Positions 19,091-30,366 of a stretch of DNA of 64,000 bases are shown here, in pieces. The DNA is taken from contig JAGRPI010000030.1 in assembly GCA_019449635.1 (NCBI GenBank), positions 62,001 to 126,000 of the forward strand. The letters run 5' to 3'. Origin of the DNA: Candidatus Ferrigenium bremense (GTDB taxonomy: Bacteria; Pseudomonadota; Gammaproteobacteria; Burkholderiales; Gallionellaceae). Within the stretch, counting starts at the first letter, position 1. Every line of letters starts with the position of its first letter. The position numbers were made by a program, and so were the translations under genes. Below the pieces are notes generated by a model that was not told the origin of the DNA, ran no database searches, and saw only the letters and a program-made list of their open reading frames with translations.

Positions 19091-19387
19091 TTAGCAAACT
19101 AAGCTTTGGTTAGCCGGAGAGAGGTAAGCTTTTTCCACATATTCATCACCGGGGTAAGCGGCGTACAGCAAATCAGCCCCATTCTTCCCCTCATGCCAAG
19201 AGCATGTTGACTTACCCGCCATTGAATGGCGTTCGGCAGCTGGGTTTGCTCGCTGATCTTTCTGTATCGCAGCAGCACTCATTCCGGAGTAAATCTCTTG
19301 AACCGAGAAGTATGTTCCGGCAGCTTGTGCGGCTGAAGTAGCCAATACGCCGGAAATGATAATGCCTGCCAAGATATGTGTTTTCAT
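19091..19387 (-). CDS. Small secreted hypothetical protein
   Basis: 98 residues with a clear signal peptide (ILAGIIISGVLATSAAQAA) and two cysteines in the mature part (STCSW and the final residue), which could form a disulfide. I do not recognise the family. A strong AAGGAG ribosome-binding site precedes the ATG. It is divergent from the sigma-54 activator gene, with 250 bases between that hold two inverted repeats. Confidence 0.65.
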   Translation of the reverse strand: MKTHILAGIIISGVLATSAAQAAGTYFSVQEIYSGMSAAAIQKDQRANPAAERHSMAGKSTCSWHEGKNGADLLYAAYPGDEYVEKAYLSPANQSLVC

Positions 19388-19448
19388 GATTAAGGCTCCT
19401 TGTCTCTAAACTTGGTTAAATGCCCTGCCGTCTTGGCGAGGGGGTTTT

Positions 19449-19481
19449 CGCCTATGAAGGAAAAGATACCGTTCATAGGCG
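19449..19481. promoter_or_regulatory. 10-bp inverted repeat in the divergent control region
   Basis: The arms CGCCTATGAA and TTCATAGGCG are perfect with a 13-base loop, 62-94 bases upstream of the secreted-protein start. No T-run follows in the direction needed for a terminator, so an operator or leader structure is more likely. Confidence 0.45.
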
Positions 19482-19588
19482 CTTGCATTTATATAAGCAT
19501 TAACCGTGCCAGATATTTAATATGCTAACAATCAATCGGTTATGCATATTTGTAGTTGCGGAACAAGTTGACGATGTTTAAAGAGAAC

Positions 19589-19635
19589 GTTAACATGCTG
19601 TCCATAGTTAACATTCTTTACGGAGCAATGGACAG
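19589..19635. promoter_or_regulatory. Paired repeats just before the sigma-54 activator
   Basis: Two GTTAAC palindromes spaced by 12 bases (19589 and 19607) and an inverted pair CTGTCCAT (19598) / ATGGACAG (19628) lie directly before the ATG. The arrangement suggests a repressor or autoregulation site, though no regulator is identified. Confidence 0.4.
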
Positions 19636-19637
19636 TC

Positions 19638-21017
19638 ATGATTACTTTGTCAGGATTAAGGCAGTTTCTCGATAATCTCGAGGAAGGGATTCTATTTCTT
19701 GATCAGCAGCGTCGCGTCGTGGCGATCAATGAAGCGGCCAGCCATATGCTGGGGCAGAACCACGGCAATATTCTGGACAAGCTCTGCCCGAGTCTTTTCC
19801 AAGGGACGGCTTGTGCGCGGAGCTGCGGGAAGGGGGGGCATTGCACGCTCATGAAAAACGCAATCCAGGGGAAAAAAGTTCAAGACCTTGTCGTGCAGCG
19901 TCCGGACGGTACGCTGATACCCCTGCGTATGTGGGCCATGGTGCTGCCCTCTGATGAGAAGCTGGCATACTGTGCCGTGGTGTTGCGCGACCGTACCCAC
20001 GAGATGCAGCTGGAAGAAGCGGCTAGCAACAGGCTGCGCCTGGGTGGTTTGGTAGGGCACAGCGTGGGGATGCGGGATCTGTTTCGCCAGATACTGCGAG
20101 CGGCGGCAAGCGAGGCCAGCATCCTTATCACCGGCGAGAGCGGCAGCGGCAAGGAATTGGTTGCGCAGGCGCTGCATGAAAACTCGAGCCGTGCCAAGGG
20201 GCCTTACGTGCGGGTACATTGTGCCGCATTTCCAGAACAACTGCTGGAAGGCGAATTGTTCGGTCATGCCCGCGGCGCGTTCACTGGCGCAACTACCGCC
20301 CGCGAAGGCCGCTTCGAGGCGGCGCACGGCGGGACGCTGCTGTTGGACGAGATCGGCGAGGTGCCGCTGAATATCCAGGTAAAGTTGCTGCGTGTCTTGC
20401 AGGAACACGAAATCGAACGACTCGGCGAAAATCAGACACGCAAGGTTGATGTGAGGATCATCGCGGCCACCCATCGGGATCTGCCGGCCATGGTGAGCCG
20501 CGGCGAATTCCGTGCCGACCTTTATTACCGGTTGCGGGTGCTTCCGCTGCACGTTCCCGCTTTGCGCGAGCGCAAGGAGGATATTCCGCTGCTGGTCAGT
20601 TCCATGCTGGCCAATATACTGACTCGCCATCAAGGGCGTGATATCCAGATTTCCAATGAAGCGCTCGAGGCGTTTGGCGCCTATAGCTGGCCGGGCAACG
20701 TCAGGGAACTGGTAAATGCCCTGGAATACGCAATGGTGCACGTGGATGGCACGACCATCCTGGAACGCCACCTGCCGCCGGAGATTCAGGAAGCCGTCCA
20801 TCAGGTTGCCGATTCGCGGGCTGTAGCCGCTCCGGCGCCGGCTTCTGGGTTGGTACAGCGCTATTACCGCGCCCCTGTGCAGCAGGAAGGGCAGGAAAAA
20901 CAGACCCTCCTGCTGGCGCTGAAGGAAACCGGGGGGAACAAGGCGGCGGCCGCCGAGAAGCTCGGCATGTCGCGCACCACGCTGTGGAAGAGACTGAAAC
21001 AGTATGGCATCGACTGA
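19638..21017 (+). CDS. Sigma-54-dependent activator with PAS and cysteine cluster
   Basis: A 459-residue NtrC-family activator. Residues 1-125 are a PAS domain that carries four cysteines in [20 protein letters not shown], a possible Fe-S, metal or redox centre. The AAA+ domain (about 140-365) has Walker A GESGSGKE, the sigma-54 contact loop GAFTGA and Walker [12 protein letters not shown] Fis-type helix-turn-helix ends the protein ([21 protein letters not shown]). There is no receiver domain, so it senses its signal directly. No target operon is evident, apart from the divergent secreted-protein gene. A CGGAG ribosome-binding site precedes the ATG. Confidence 0.92.
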   Translation: MITLSGLRQFLDNLEEGILFLDQQRRVVAINEAASHMLGQNHGNILDKLCPSLFQGTACARSCGKGGHCTLMKNAIQGKKVQDLVVQRPDGTLIPLRMWAMVLPSDEKLAYCAVVLRDRTHEMQLEEAASNRLRLGGLVGHSVGMRDLFRQILRAAASEASILITGESGSGKELVAQALHENSSRAKGPYVRVHCAAFPEQLLEGELFGHARGAFTGATTAREGRFEAAHGGTLLLDEIGEVPLNIQVKLLRVLQEHEIERLGENQTRKVDVRIIAATHRDLPAMVSRGEFRADLYYRLRVLPLHVPALRERKEDIPLLVSSMLANILTRHQGRDIQISNEALEAFGAYSWPGNVRELVNALEYAMVHVDGTTILERHLPPEIQEAVHQVADSRAVAAPAPASGLVQRYYRAPVQQEGQEKQTLLLALKETGGNKAAAAEKLGMSRTTLWKRLKQYGID

Positions 21018-21076
21018 GTGGAGCAGGAAGCCTGCAATGCTTGGTCGTGCCGCGGGTAATCCGTATGTATCCGCGG

Positions 21077-21868
21077 CTAATCGCCGTCTTTAGGCTTATC
21101 CAGATAATTCACCACTTTCGCAAATTCCGCCACGCCCAGATTCTCCGCGCGTAGTTGGGCATCAATACCCAGCTTTGCAAAATCCGCCTCATTCAAATAA
21201 CTGCGCAGGGTATTGCGCAGCGTCTTGCGGCGTTGTCCGAATGCCGCGCTGACGACGGCGGCGAACAGTTTTTCATTGCGCACCATGATCTCGCCGGCGG
21301 GGAGCGGGATCATGCGCACAACGGCGGAATCCACCTTGGGCGCCGGACGGAAAGACTGCGGCGGCACATCGAGGAGCTTCTCCATCAGAAAGCGGTATTG
21401 CAGCATGACCGACAGCCGTCCGTAGGCAGGCGTGGAGGGTTCGGCGACCATGCGTTCAACGACCTCGTTTTGCAGCATGAAGTGCATGTCGCGGATGCGC
21501 ACGGCATAGGCGGCAAAATGGAACAGCAGCGGCGAGGAGATGTTGTAGGGCAGGTTGCCGACGATGCGCAGCGGGGCGGGCAGCGCCGCAAGATCGAACT
21601 CCAGCGCGTCTCCGGCATGGATGCTCAATTTCGACTGCGGATTATCCTGCGGGTAATCGCGCTCCAGCCGCGCGATGATGTCGCGGTCGATTTCCACCAC
21701 GTGCAGATGATTCAGCCGCTTCAGCAGCGGTCGGGTCAGCGCGCCCAGGCCGGGGCCGATCTCGACCATGTTGTCGGCTGGTTCGGGGCGGATCGCGCTG
21801 ATGATATCGGCGATGATCCGCTCATCGACAAGAAAGTTCTGACCGAACCTTTTTTTGGCTTTATGCAC
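21077..21868 (-). CDS. rsmA: 16S rRNA dimethyladenosine transferase
   Basis: 263 residues starting at GTG 21868 ([15 protein letters not shown]); the track's longer frame runs back into pdxA. It dimethylates A1518 and A1519 of 16S rRNA. Motifs are the SAM loop [11 protein letters not shown] and the catalytic [10 protein letters not shown]. The start overlaps the pdxA stop by 8 bases, which fits translational coupling in the conserved lptD-surA-pdxA-rsmA order. Confidence 0.95.
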   Translation of the reverse strand: MHKAKKRFGQNFLVDERIIADIISAIRPEPADNMVEIGPGLGALTRPLLKRLNHLHVVEIDRDIIARLERDYPQDNPQSKLSIHAGDALEFDLAALPAPLRIVGNLPYNISSPLLFHFAAYAVRIRDMHFMLQNEVVERMVAEPSTPAYGRLSVMLQYRFLMEKLLDVPPQSFRPAPKVDSAVVRMIPLPAGEIMVRNEKLFAAVVSAAFGQRRKTLRNTLRSYLNEADFAKLGIDAQLRAENLGVAEFAKVVNYLDKPKDGD

Positions 21869-22907
21869 GATTGCCGCGCTCGTTCTGCGCCATCTGCGCC
21901 GCGACCCTGATCGCCTCCAGCAGGCTGCCGCTGTCGGCCTTGCCGGTTCCCGCCAGATCCAGTGCCGTGCCATGGTCCACCGATGTGCGGATGATCGGCA
22001 GGCCGAGCGTGACATTTACGCCCTGCCCGAAGCTGGCGTGCTTGAGCACCGGTAGTCCCTGATCGTGATACATCGCGAGCACGCAGTCGCATTGCGCAAG
22101 TTTTTGCGGCGTAAACAAAGTATCGGCAGGCAGCGGCGCGCTGACATTGCAGCCCTCGGCGCGCAGCCTGTCGAGTACCGGGATCATTACCTCGATTTCC
22201 TCGCGTCCCAGATAACCGCCTTCGCCCGCATGCGGGTTCAATCCGGCTACCAGGATACGCGGCTGTGTGATGCCGAAGCGGGATTGCAAATCGTGCTGGA
22301 TGATGCGCAATACCTTTTCCAGTAGCGGTGCGGTGATTGCGGCAGGCACATCCTTCAAGGGAAGATGTGTGGTGGCCAGCGCCACACGCATCCCGCCGCC
22401 GACCAGCATCATCACTACCAGATCGGTATTGGTTTGTCCGGCGAGGAATTCGGTGTGGCCGGTGAATGGTATGCCGGCATCGTTGATGATGCCCTTATGC
22501 ACCGGCGCGGTGACCATGCCGGAAAATTCGCCCATCTGGCAGCCTTGCACGGCCCGGCGCAGCATCGCCAGCACATATCCGCTGTTGGCGGCATCCGGCA
22601 TACCGGCATGGCACGGTGCGGCGAGCGGGATATGGATAATGGGCAGAGAGTGGGAAGTGGGGAGTGGGGAGTGGGGAAAAACCGGCACATTCCCACTTTC
22701 CACTTCCCACTTCCCACTTCCCATTTCGTGCACTTGCAGCGCGATGCCGAGTTGCGCGGCGCGCTGTTGCAACAGGGTTTTATCGGCAATGACCACGAAC
22801 GGAATGTCGGGCGGCGTGACGGCAAGTTGCACGCATAAATCGGGGCCTATGCCTGCCGGTTCACCGGCGGTGATCGCCAAGGGTGCTGAAGGGAGTTTGA
22901 TATTCAC
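21861..22907 (-). CDS. pdxA: 4-hydroxythreonine-4-phosphate dehydrogenase, with in-frame repeat insertion
   Basis: 348 residues, about 20 longer than usual. It catalyses a dehydrogenase step in pyridoxal phosphate synthesis. Recognisable parts are [12 protein letters not shown] at the N-terminus, [21 protein letters not shown] and [12 protein letters not shown] with metal-binding histidines. The extra length lies at about residues 61-87, where a GGGAAGTGGG palindrome is translated (KWEVESGN and [11 protein letters not shown]) in a loop that varies among PdxA proteins. It lies between the surA side and rsmA in the operon. Confidence 0.94.
   Translation of the reverse strand: MNIKLPSAPLAITAGEPAGIGPDLCVQLAVTPPDIPFVVIADKTLLQQRAAQLGIALQVHEMGSGKWEVESGNVPVFPHSPLPTSHSLPIIHIPLAAPCHAGMPDAANSGYVLAMLRRAVQGCQMGEFSGMVTAPVHKGIINDAGIPFTGHTEFLAGQTNTDLVVMMLVGGGMRVALATTHLPLKDVPAAITAPLLEKVLRIIQHDLQSRFGITQPRILVAGLNPHAGEGGYLGREEIEVMIPVLDRLRAEGCNVSAPLPADTLFTPQKLAQCDCVLAMYHDQGLPVLKHASFGQGVNVTLGLPIIRTSVDHGTALDLAGTGKADSGSLLEAIRVAAQMAQNERGNRA
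22647..22725. repeat. GGGAAGTGG-type palindrome inside pdxA
   Basis: Runs of AGTGGGGAGTGGGG on one side and TTCCCACTTTCCACTTCCCA on the other pair across a short ACCGGCAC centre. The reading frame of pdxA is kept through the insertion. I saw no second copy of this type in the window. Confidence 0.8.
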
Positions 22908-22928
22908 CGGTTACCCTGAAAATCTCGG

Positions 22929-23052
22929 TTAGCCACGGATGAACACGGATAAAACATCGCATCGCAACAGGTTGGCATTTCGCCCGAACGGTACATGAAA
23001 AACGAAGTACCCGATCGTTCATCTGTGTCAATCCATGTTCATCCGTGGCTCA
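22929..23052. repeat. Dispersed inverted repeat, family A, copy 2 (pdxA-surA gap)
   Basis: It starts TTAGCCACGGATGAACACGG and ends TCCATGTTCATCCGTGGCTC, filling the gap between surA and pdxA. It is related to copies at 4143 and 37958. Any surA-pdxA transcript would have to include it. Confidence 0.87.
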
Positions 23053-23068
23053 GTTTTGTCTTCCAGGA

Positions 23069-24556
23069 TCATTGGTTCTCTTCGAGGCGGTATTCGACAA
23101 ACGCATGGTCGCGCAATTGGCGCAGCCAGTCCTGATATTGCTCATCGGCCTTGAACGTGCCGATGGACAGGCGCGCTTGCTGGCGCTGCTGCTGTTCGCT
23201 GACATCGGTATTCCTGCGCTCCAGCACCTGGATCAGGTGCCAGCCGAATTGCGTTTGCACCATGCCTATCATGCCGGGTTGCAGCTTGTTCATCGCCTCC
23301 TCAAATTCCGTGACGGTTTGCCCGGGGGACAGCCAATCCAGATCGCCGCCCTGTTGCGCGCTGCCATCCTGGGAAAATCGCCTGGCCTGCTCGGCGAAAT
23401 CTGCGCCGCCTTCAATGCGCCGTTTGATTTCCATCAGGCGGCTCTTGGCCTCGTTTTCGGAAACGATCTCGCTGGTCTTGATCAGGATATGCCGCGCATG
23501 GGTCTGCGTGATCACCACCGGCGCGCTGCCGCTGCGTCTCTCAACCAGCTTGAGGATGTGAAAACCGTTCGGGCTGCGCAAGATCGCGGTAACCTGCCCG
23601 GGTTGCAGTTTTTGCAGTTCCCCGGTGAATAACGGCGGCAGACGGTCGATTGGCCGCCAGCCGAGATCGCCGCCCTTCAACGCGTCCTTGGCATCGGAGT
23701 AACCTGCCGCTACTTGCGCAAAATCCGCGCCGCCCTGCAATTGGCTTGATGCTTGCTCAGCTTTGTCGCGCGCGGCCTGGATTTTTTCCGCACTGGCCTG
23801 TTCCGGTATCACCACCAGAATGTGCGCGAGATGGAGCTCCTCTTCCGCACCGCTCATTTTCGCCTTGTTGGCCAGATAACTGTCCACCTCGTTATCGCTG
23901 ATGACAAGCTTGCTTTCCACTTCGCGTTCGCGCAAACGCGTGGAAATGATTTCGCTGCGTATCTCTTCGCGGAATTTCTTGAAATCCACGCCGTCCGCTT
24001 CCAGCTTGGCGCGGAACTCGGCCAGCGACGGGAGGTTGTTTTGCTGAGCAATCCGTGTAATCGCCAGGTCCAATTGAGTATCGTCCACGCGCACGCCGTT
24101 TTCCTTGGCGAATTGCGCTTGCAGCATATCGGTGATCATGCGCTCGAGCATTTGCCTTTCCAGCACATCCGGTGCGGGCAGCGGCGTACCCTGCTTTTGT
24201 AACTGGCGCACCACCACGCGCAGCCGGTCATCCAGCTCCTTGCGGGTGATCACGTCATCGTTGACTACCGCGACCACCGAGTCGATCACCGCAACCTGTT
24301 TTTGCGGATCGGATTTGTGCGGCTCGGCAATAACGGGCGCAACCTGCGCGGGTTTCGCCATGGCGGCATCGGCGGCGCAAGCGGGATGCGCTGCTATGAA
24401 GGTGGCGCAGTAAATCAGCGCGGTGGCCGCCGTTCTAAAACCAATGACCAGACCAGCGTCTTTTGCCGGGCTATAACCAGCCACTTGGCAACTGTTTTTT
24501 GGTTGCCTGGAGGAATGGCTAGTAGTTCCATCAGTCGTCATATCAGACATCATCAT
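23069..24556 (-). CDS. surA: Periplasmic chaperone SurA (PPIase), with repeat-derived N-terminus
   Basis: 495 residues, longer than typical SurA (about 430-450). It escorts outer-membrane proteins through the periplasm. After the N-terminal chaperone domain come two parvulin domains, beginning near ELHLAHILVVIP and TQTHARHILIKT. The signal peptide is the stretch TAATALIYCATFIAAHPACA, but about 38 residues precede it, and roughly residues 10-31 (GTTSHSSRQPKNSC) come from the family B hairpin repeat. The repeat may have displaced the original start. The first of the ATG codons is used, but a start nearer the signal peptide cannot be ruled out. Confidence 0.92.
   Translation of the reverse strand: MMMSDMTTDGTTSHSSRQPKNSCQVAGYSPAKDAGLVIGFRTAATALIYCATFIAAHPACAADAAMAKPAQVAPVIAEPHKSDPQKQVAVIDSVVAVVNDDVITRKELDDRLRVVVRQLQKQGTPLPAPDVLERQMLERMITDMLQAQFAKENGVRVDDTQLDLAITRIAQQNNLPSLAEFRAKLEADGVDFKKFREEIRSEIISTRLREREVESKLVISDNEVDSYLANKAKMSGAEEELHLAHILVVIPEQASAEKIQAARDKAEQASSQLQGGADFAQVAAGYSDAKDALKGGDLGWRPIDRLPPLFTGELQKLQPGQVTAILRSPNGFHILKLVERRSGSAPVVITQTHARHILIKTSEIVSENEAKSRLMEIKRRIEGGADFAEQARRFSQDGSAQQGGDLDWLSPGQTVTEFEEAMNKLQPGMIGMVQTQFGWHLIQVLERRNTDVSEQQQRQQARLSIGTFKADEQYQDWLRQLRDHAFVEYRLEENQ
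24462..24535. repeat. Family B hairpin repeat at the surA N-terminus
   Basis: On the minus strand it reads GGAACTACTAGCCATTCCTC, then an inner stem GGCAAC/GTTGCC, and ends GGCTGGTTATAGCC. It matches the repeats at 27590-27660, 41275-41338 and 59847-59910. In surA it is translated as GTTSHSSRQPK. Confidence 0.8.
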
Positions 24557-24569
24557 TTCTCTGCTTTGT

Positions 24570-26786
24570 TCAACGCAAGACTGAACTGGGTTGGTTGGCG
24601 GGTTTTTCGTTTAACTTGGTATAGCTGGGTATGTTTTGCTTCAAGGCATTAATGGGATCCACGCCGACACTGATAAAGTCGTTCAACTCAAGCTGCAGGA
24701 AAAGACCCGTGTTGGCCTGCTGTGCTGCGACAGTAAAGCGTTGTGCCACCAAACGAAGCGTCCAGCAGCTTTGATTATACTCAAGCCCGGCTATCGACTC
24801 CAAGGTTTTGCCGTCCTGCAGGGAATAATTCAAGCGTCCCACGGCGCGCCAGCGGCTGGATAACGGCCATTGCCCGGCAAGATCAACTTGGCGCAAGGTA
24901 TTGCGGGCGAAGCGGTAGCCGAGGTCGAGAGACTTGCCCAGCTCAGGGCGATAACGCGTAGCGATGTTATAACGCTGGCTGTGCGACTGGTTGGGGTCGT
25001 ACTGGAACTCGCTGTCAAAAGACCAGGCTTTTGTCACCCTGCCCGAGGCGGCAAGCAGAATATCGGATTTGCTCGTCGTTGTCGTGGGCGCGACAAGGTT
25101 TACCTGGGGTGTTTTGAAACTGAAACGCTCGCCCACCATTAATTTTAGCCACTCCATGCCATTTGCCTGTTCCAGCAGACGCGAAGTCATAGCCAGCGTA
25201 ATGTGATTTGCGTCACCCACCCGGTCACTGCCGAAAAAACGGTTTTCGGTGAACATCTGGGTAAAGTCGAAATTGGCCTGCGCCGAATCGAAATTAGGCA
25301 GCAGATTCTGGTCTTTGTACGGCACGTAAACATAAAAGGCGCGCGGTTCCAGCGTATGCACATAGTCGCCGCCAAACAGGTTCCAGTCGCGCTCAAAAGC
25401 GACCCCGCTATCCACGCTCATAATGGGCAGAGTGCGCGATGAATAGGGCAAAACCCGGGTGCTGTTAGCCCCCATCGCGTAATACGTGCTGTGCAGCGCC
25501 ACTTTCGGGGTGAGATAGAACGCCGGGTCGCTGACCAGCGGATAGCTCACGCTGGGATTGAGCACCAGCCGCTGGGCATTCTCCAGAGTGGGGTGGGCGA
25601 AATCCACAAATTCGCCGGCAAAAGCAAGATTGGCGCCGGACGAGTTTCGCTGCGCATTGACGGTCAATTGCGGCAAACGCTTGTAAGGCGCCCCGATCGG
25701 CGCAGCCGGATCCTGCAAAGTCTGGTAACGCTGTACGCGCGCGGTCGCGCTCCACCAGCTGGTGCCGTAGGTCAGCATCGCTTCCTGCAGAAGATTGGCC
25801 TGCGAAGTGGTGTTCACCGTGCTCCCCAAATCGCGAAAATACGCATCATCCGAGACGCTGCTCAGATTGACATAGCCGTTCAATCCGCCTGCAATGGCTT
25901 GACTATGCATAAGAGCAATACGTGTGCGGCTGCGGTTGGCCAGCGCATCGCTGGGCAGCACGTCCACTTGCAGTTCGCCGCCATAGCGTGGTTCCAGATA
26001 GCGGAATTCATTGTTGAGCAATACCCCGCGCTTGGTCATCACACGCGGCGCAATCGTCGCATCGCGGTTCGGCGCGATGTTCCAGTAGTAGGGCAGGGTC
26101 AATTCCTTGCCGCCATTGGTCGTGCTGCCGAATACCGGCGACAAAAACCCCGATTTGCGCTGATCGTTGAGCGGAAAGTCCATCCACGGCGAGTACAGGA
26201 TCGGCAAGCCCATGAATTCCACCCAGGCGTGATGTGCCACGCCGATCTGCCGGTCGCGGTCAATCTCGAGGCCGCGCATTTTCAGCAGCCAGTCCTCGTT
26301 GTCGGCCGGGCAGGTGGTATAGGTCGCGTTATCCAGCGTGTAATGCTGCTTGTCCTGAATGTGCATCATGTCCGCCGAGCCGCGCCCGTCGTTCTCCGCA
26401 AGATAGAATACCGGTTGCTCCATGGTGCCGATGCTGGTGTCCAGATTCAGCTTGAGATGCGGTCCGCTCATCGTGTTGCCGTCCTGTTCCAGCACTACCG
26501 AGCCCTGCGCATCGAGGTCCTGCGTATCCTGAAAATACAACAGGCGATCCGCCCGGATGGACTGTCCGCGCTTGCGCAATATCGCGTTGCCCGTTGCCTC
26601 GATCTGGCTTTCCTTCTTGCCCGTCAGATGGTCCGCTTCCACGAAGGCAGGCGTTTCCTGTGCCGGCTCCGCCATTGCCCTGAAGGTCTTGTCCATGCGC
26701 AGCGCGAACAATTCCGCATTTGCGCTGGCGTGGTGCGCAAAAGTGCAAAGTAAAGTGAATGCGATGGGCTTGAGGCGGAACCGCAT
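24570..26786 (-). CDS. lptD: LPS-assembly protein LptD
   Basis: 738 residues from ATG 26786 (MRFRLKPIAFTLLC), which opens a signal peptide; the track's extra 38 residues upstream are not credible. LptD is the outer-membrane barrel that inserts LPS. The N-terminal OstA-like domain contains LTGKKESQIEATGNA and the DLDAQGSVVLEQDG repeats, and the C-terminal 500 residues show alternating aromatic strands of a barrel. It is 13 bases from surA, the usual operon partner, and divergent from amgK. Confidence 0.94.
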   Translation of the reverse strand: MRFRLKPIAFTLLCTFAHHASANAELFALRMDKTFRAMAEPAQETPAFVEADHLTGKKESQIEATGNAILRKRGQSIRADRLLYFQDTQDLDAQGSVVLEQDGNTMSGPHLKLNLDTSIGTMEQPVFYLAENDGRGSADMMHIQDKQHYTLDNATYTTCPADNEDWLLKMRGLEIDRDRQIGVAHHAWVEFMGLPILYSPWMDFPLNDQRKSGFLSPVFGSTTNGGKELTLPYYWNIAPNRDATIAPRVMTKRGVLLNNEFRYLEPRYGGELQVDVLPSDALANRSRTRIALMHSQAIAGGLNGYVNLSSVSDDAYFRDLGSTVNTTSQANLLQEAMLTYGTSWWSATARVQRYQTLQDPAAPIGAPYKRLPQLTVNAQRNSSGANLAFAGEFVDFAHPTLENAQRLVLNPSVSYPLVSDPAFYLTPKVALHSTYYAMGANSTRVLPYSSRTLPIMSVDSGVAFERDWNLFGGDYVHTLEPRAFYVYVPYKDQNLLPNFDSAQANFDFTQMFTENRFFGSDRVGDANHITLAMTSRLLEQANGMEWLKLMVGERFSFKTPQVNLVAPTTTTSKSDILLAASGRVTKAWSFDSEFQYDPNQSHSQRYNIATRYRPELGKSLDLGYRFARNTLRQVDLAGQWPLSSRWRAVGRLNYSLQDGKTLESIAGLEYNQSCWTLRLVAQRFTVAAQQANTGLFLQLELNDFISVGVDPINALKQNIPSYTKLNEKPANQPSSVLR

Positions 26787-26790
26787 GACA

Positions 26791-26833
26791 ATAGTAAGGT
26801 GGTAAACTTTCGCAAGTTTACCATTAACACTAT
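26791..26833. promoter_or_regulatory. Inverted repeat between divergent lptD and amgK
   Basis: GGTAAACTT and AAGTTTACC pair perfectly across TCGC, with outer arms ATAGT and ACTAT. It fills most of the 61-base divergent region and may be a shared operator or a leader hairpin. Confidence 0.5.
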
Positions 26834-26847
26834 TCGAAAAGCCCGAT

Positions 26848-28140
26848 ATGCAACGCCAGCAACAATTAACCGCATGGCTGCACAGCCAGTTACCCGGCAA
26901 GACCTTCGCCCTTGCCCCGGCCTCCGCCGATGCCAGTTTCCGCCGCTATTTTCGGGTCACCTTCAACGATCGAGAGGACGATGGGCTTGCCAGCCGTCGC
27001 GAGCAGTTTGAGATGCAAGGCGCCGCAGAGCGAGCGACGACACATACCGATTGGGTAGGGGAGGAGAGAGCGAGCACGCAACGCAGCAGGTCAAATGCGC
27101 AGCAGGCTGGCACGCTCATCGTGATGGATGCGCCGCCGCAGCATGAAGATTGCCGCCCGTTCCTGCATATCGCCAGACTGTTCGAGGAGGCCGGGACGCA
27201 TGTGCCGCATGTGTATGCGCAGGATCTGCAGCAGGGTTTTCTGCTGCTGTCCGACCTCGGCAGCACCACTTACCTGCAGGCGCTGGATAGCGGCACTGCG
27301 CGCGAACTGTATGGCGCGGCCACCGATGCGCTGATCAAGATCCAGCTCGCCTCACGCGAGAACGAGCTACCCCCTTATGACGAGGCCCTGCTGATGCGCG
27401 AGATGCGCCTGTTCCCGGAGTGGTACATCGCCAGGCATCTCAACATCACGCTGACCGACAGGCAGCGCGCCAAACTGGAAGAAGTCTTCGCGCGCATCAT
27501 CGCCAACAACCTCGCGCAGCCGCGCGTGTATGTGCATCGGGATTACCACTCACGCAACCTCATGTATATCGAATCCCCTCTCTCTAACTCTCTGGTTGGA
27601 ACAACTAGCCATTCGACTAGGCTGCCGGAAACCGCAGCCAAGTCGCTGGTTATCCCGCAAGCGGGAGAAAGGACAATCGAGATGCGGGGTAAGCAGGCAA
27701 TCCGCGAAGCGGATGCTCGCAAAGGCGATTTTCTAATCTCGCCCGGCATCCTCGATTTTCAGGATGCGGTGTACGGTCCGATCACCTACGACCTCGCCTC
27801 GCTGTTCAAGGACGCCTATATAAAATGGGAAGAAGCGGAAATCATGGACTGGCTGATCCGCTACTGGGAACAGGCGCGCAAGGCCGGGCTTCCGGTGCGT
27901 GCGGATTTCGGCGAGTTCTATCGCGACTACGAATGGATGGGCGTGCAGCGCCACATCAAGGTGCTGGGCATCTTCGCCCGCCTGTACCACCGCGACGGCA
28001 AGGACGGCTACCTGAAGGACCTGCCACTGGTGATGGCGTATCTGCGCGCCGCTTGTGCGCGCTATATCGATCTCAAGCCGCTGCTGAATCTACTGGATGA
28101 ACTGGAGCCGCGCGATAATCAGGCGGGGTACACGTTTTGA
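26848..28140 (+). CDS. amgK: N-acetylmuramate/N-acetylglucosamine anomeric kinase AmgK with two in-frame insertions
   Basis: 430 residues against about 330-340 for AmgK. It phosphorylates MurNAc at C1 for the cell-wall recycling route that bypasses de novo UDP-MurNAc synthesis. Family landmarks are SFRRYFRV, GTLIVMDAPP, VYVHRDYHSRNLMY with the catalytic aspartate, and PGILDFQDAVYGP. The extra length sits in two places: about 41 residues between FRVTFNDR and GTLIVMD (family C element), and about 50 residues between NLMYIES and PGILDFQD (family B within D). Both keep the frame. The second lies between the catalytic loop and the metal-binding loop, so activity is not certain. murU follows. Confidence 0.88.
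   Translation: MQRQQQLTAWLHSQLPGKTFALAPASADASFRRYFRVTFNDREDDGLASRREQFEMQGAAERATTHTDWVGEERASTQRSRSNAQQAGTLIVMDAPPQHEDCRPFLHIARLFEEAGTHVPHVYAQDLQQGFLLLSDLGSTTYLQALDSGTARELYGAATDALIKIQLASRENELPPYDEALLMREMRLFPEWYIARHLNITLTDRQRAKLEEVFARIIANNLAQPRVYVHRDYHSRNLMYIESPLSNSLVGTTSHSTRLPETAAKSLVIPQAGERTIEMRGKQAIREADARKGDFLISPGILDFQDAVYGPITYDLASLFKDAYIKWEEAEIMDWLIRYWEQARKAGLPVRADFGEFYRDYEWMGVQRHIKVLGIFARLYHRDGKDGYLKDLPLVMAYLRAACARYIDLKPLLNLLDELEPRDNQAGYTF
26986..27114. repeat. Family C element inside amgK (divergent copy)
   Basis: The ends GCCAGCC (26989) and GGCTGGC (27105) are complementary. The core GCAAGGCGCCGCAGAGCGAG...GAGCGAGCACGC aligns with the elements before pilU and hemJ. It is translated, keeping the frame, as about 41 residues. 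Confidence 0.78.
27577..27672. repeat. Family B hairpin nested in a family D repeat, inside amgK
   Basis: The outer CCCCTCTCTCTAACTCTC and CCCGCAAGCGGGAGAAAGG are the two sides of a D-type repeat. The insert GGTTGGAACAACTAGCCATT through GCTGGTTATC is family B with inner stem GGCTGC/GCAGCC. A further small palindrome, GCAATCCGCGAAGCGGATGC, follows at about 27699-27718. Confidence 0.82.
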
Positions 28141-28152
28141 CAACGCTGCGCA

Positions 28153-30342
<2,190 letters not shown>

Positions 30343-30366
30343 AAAGCTGCTGGGGGAGTACCGCAG

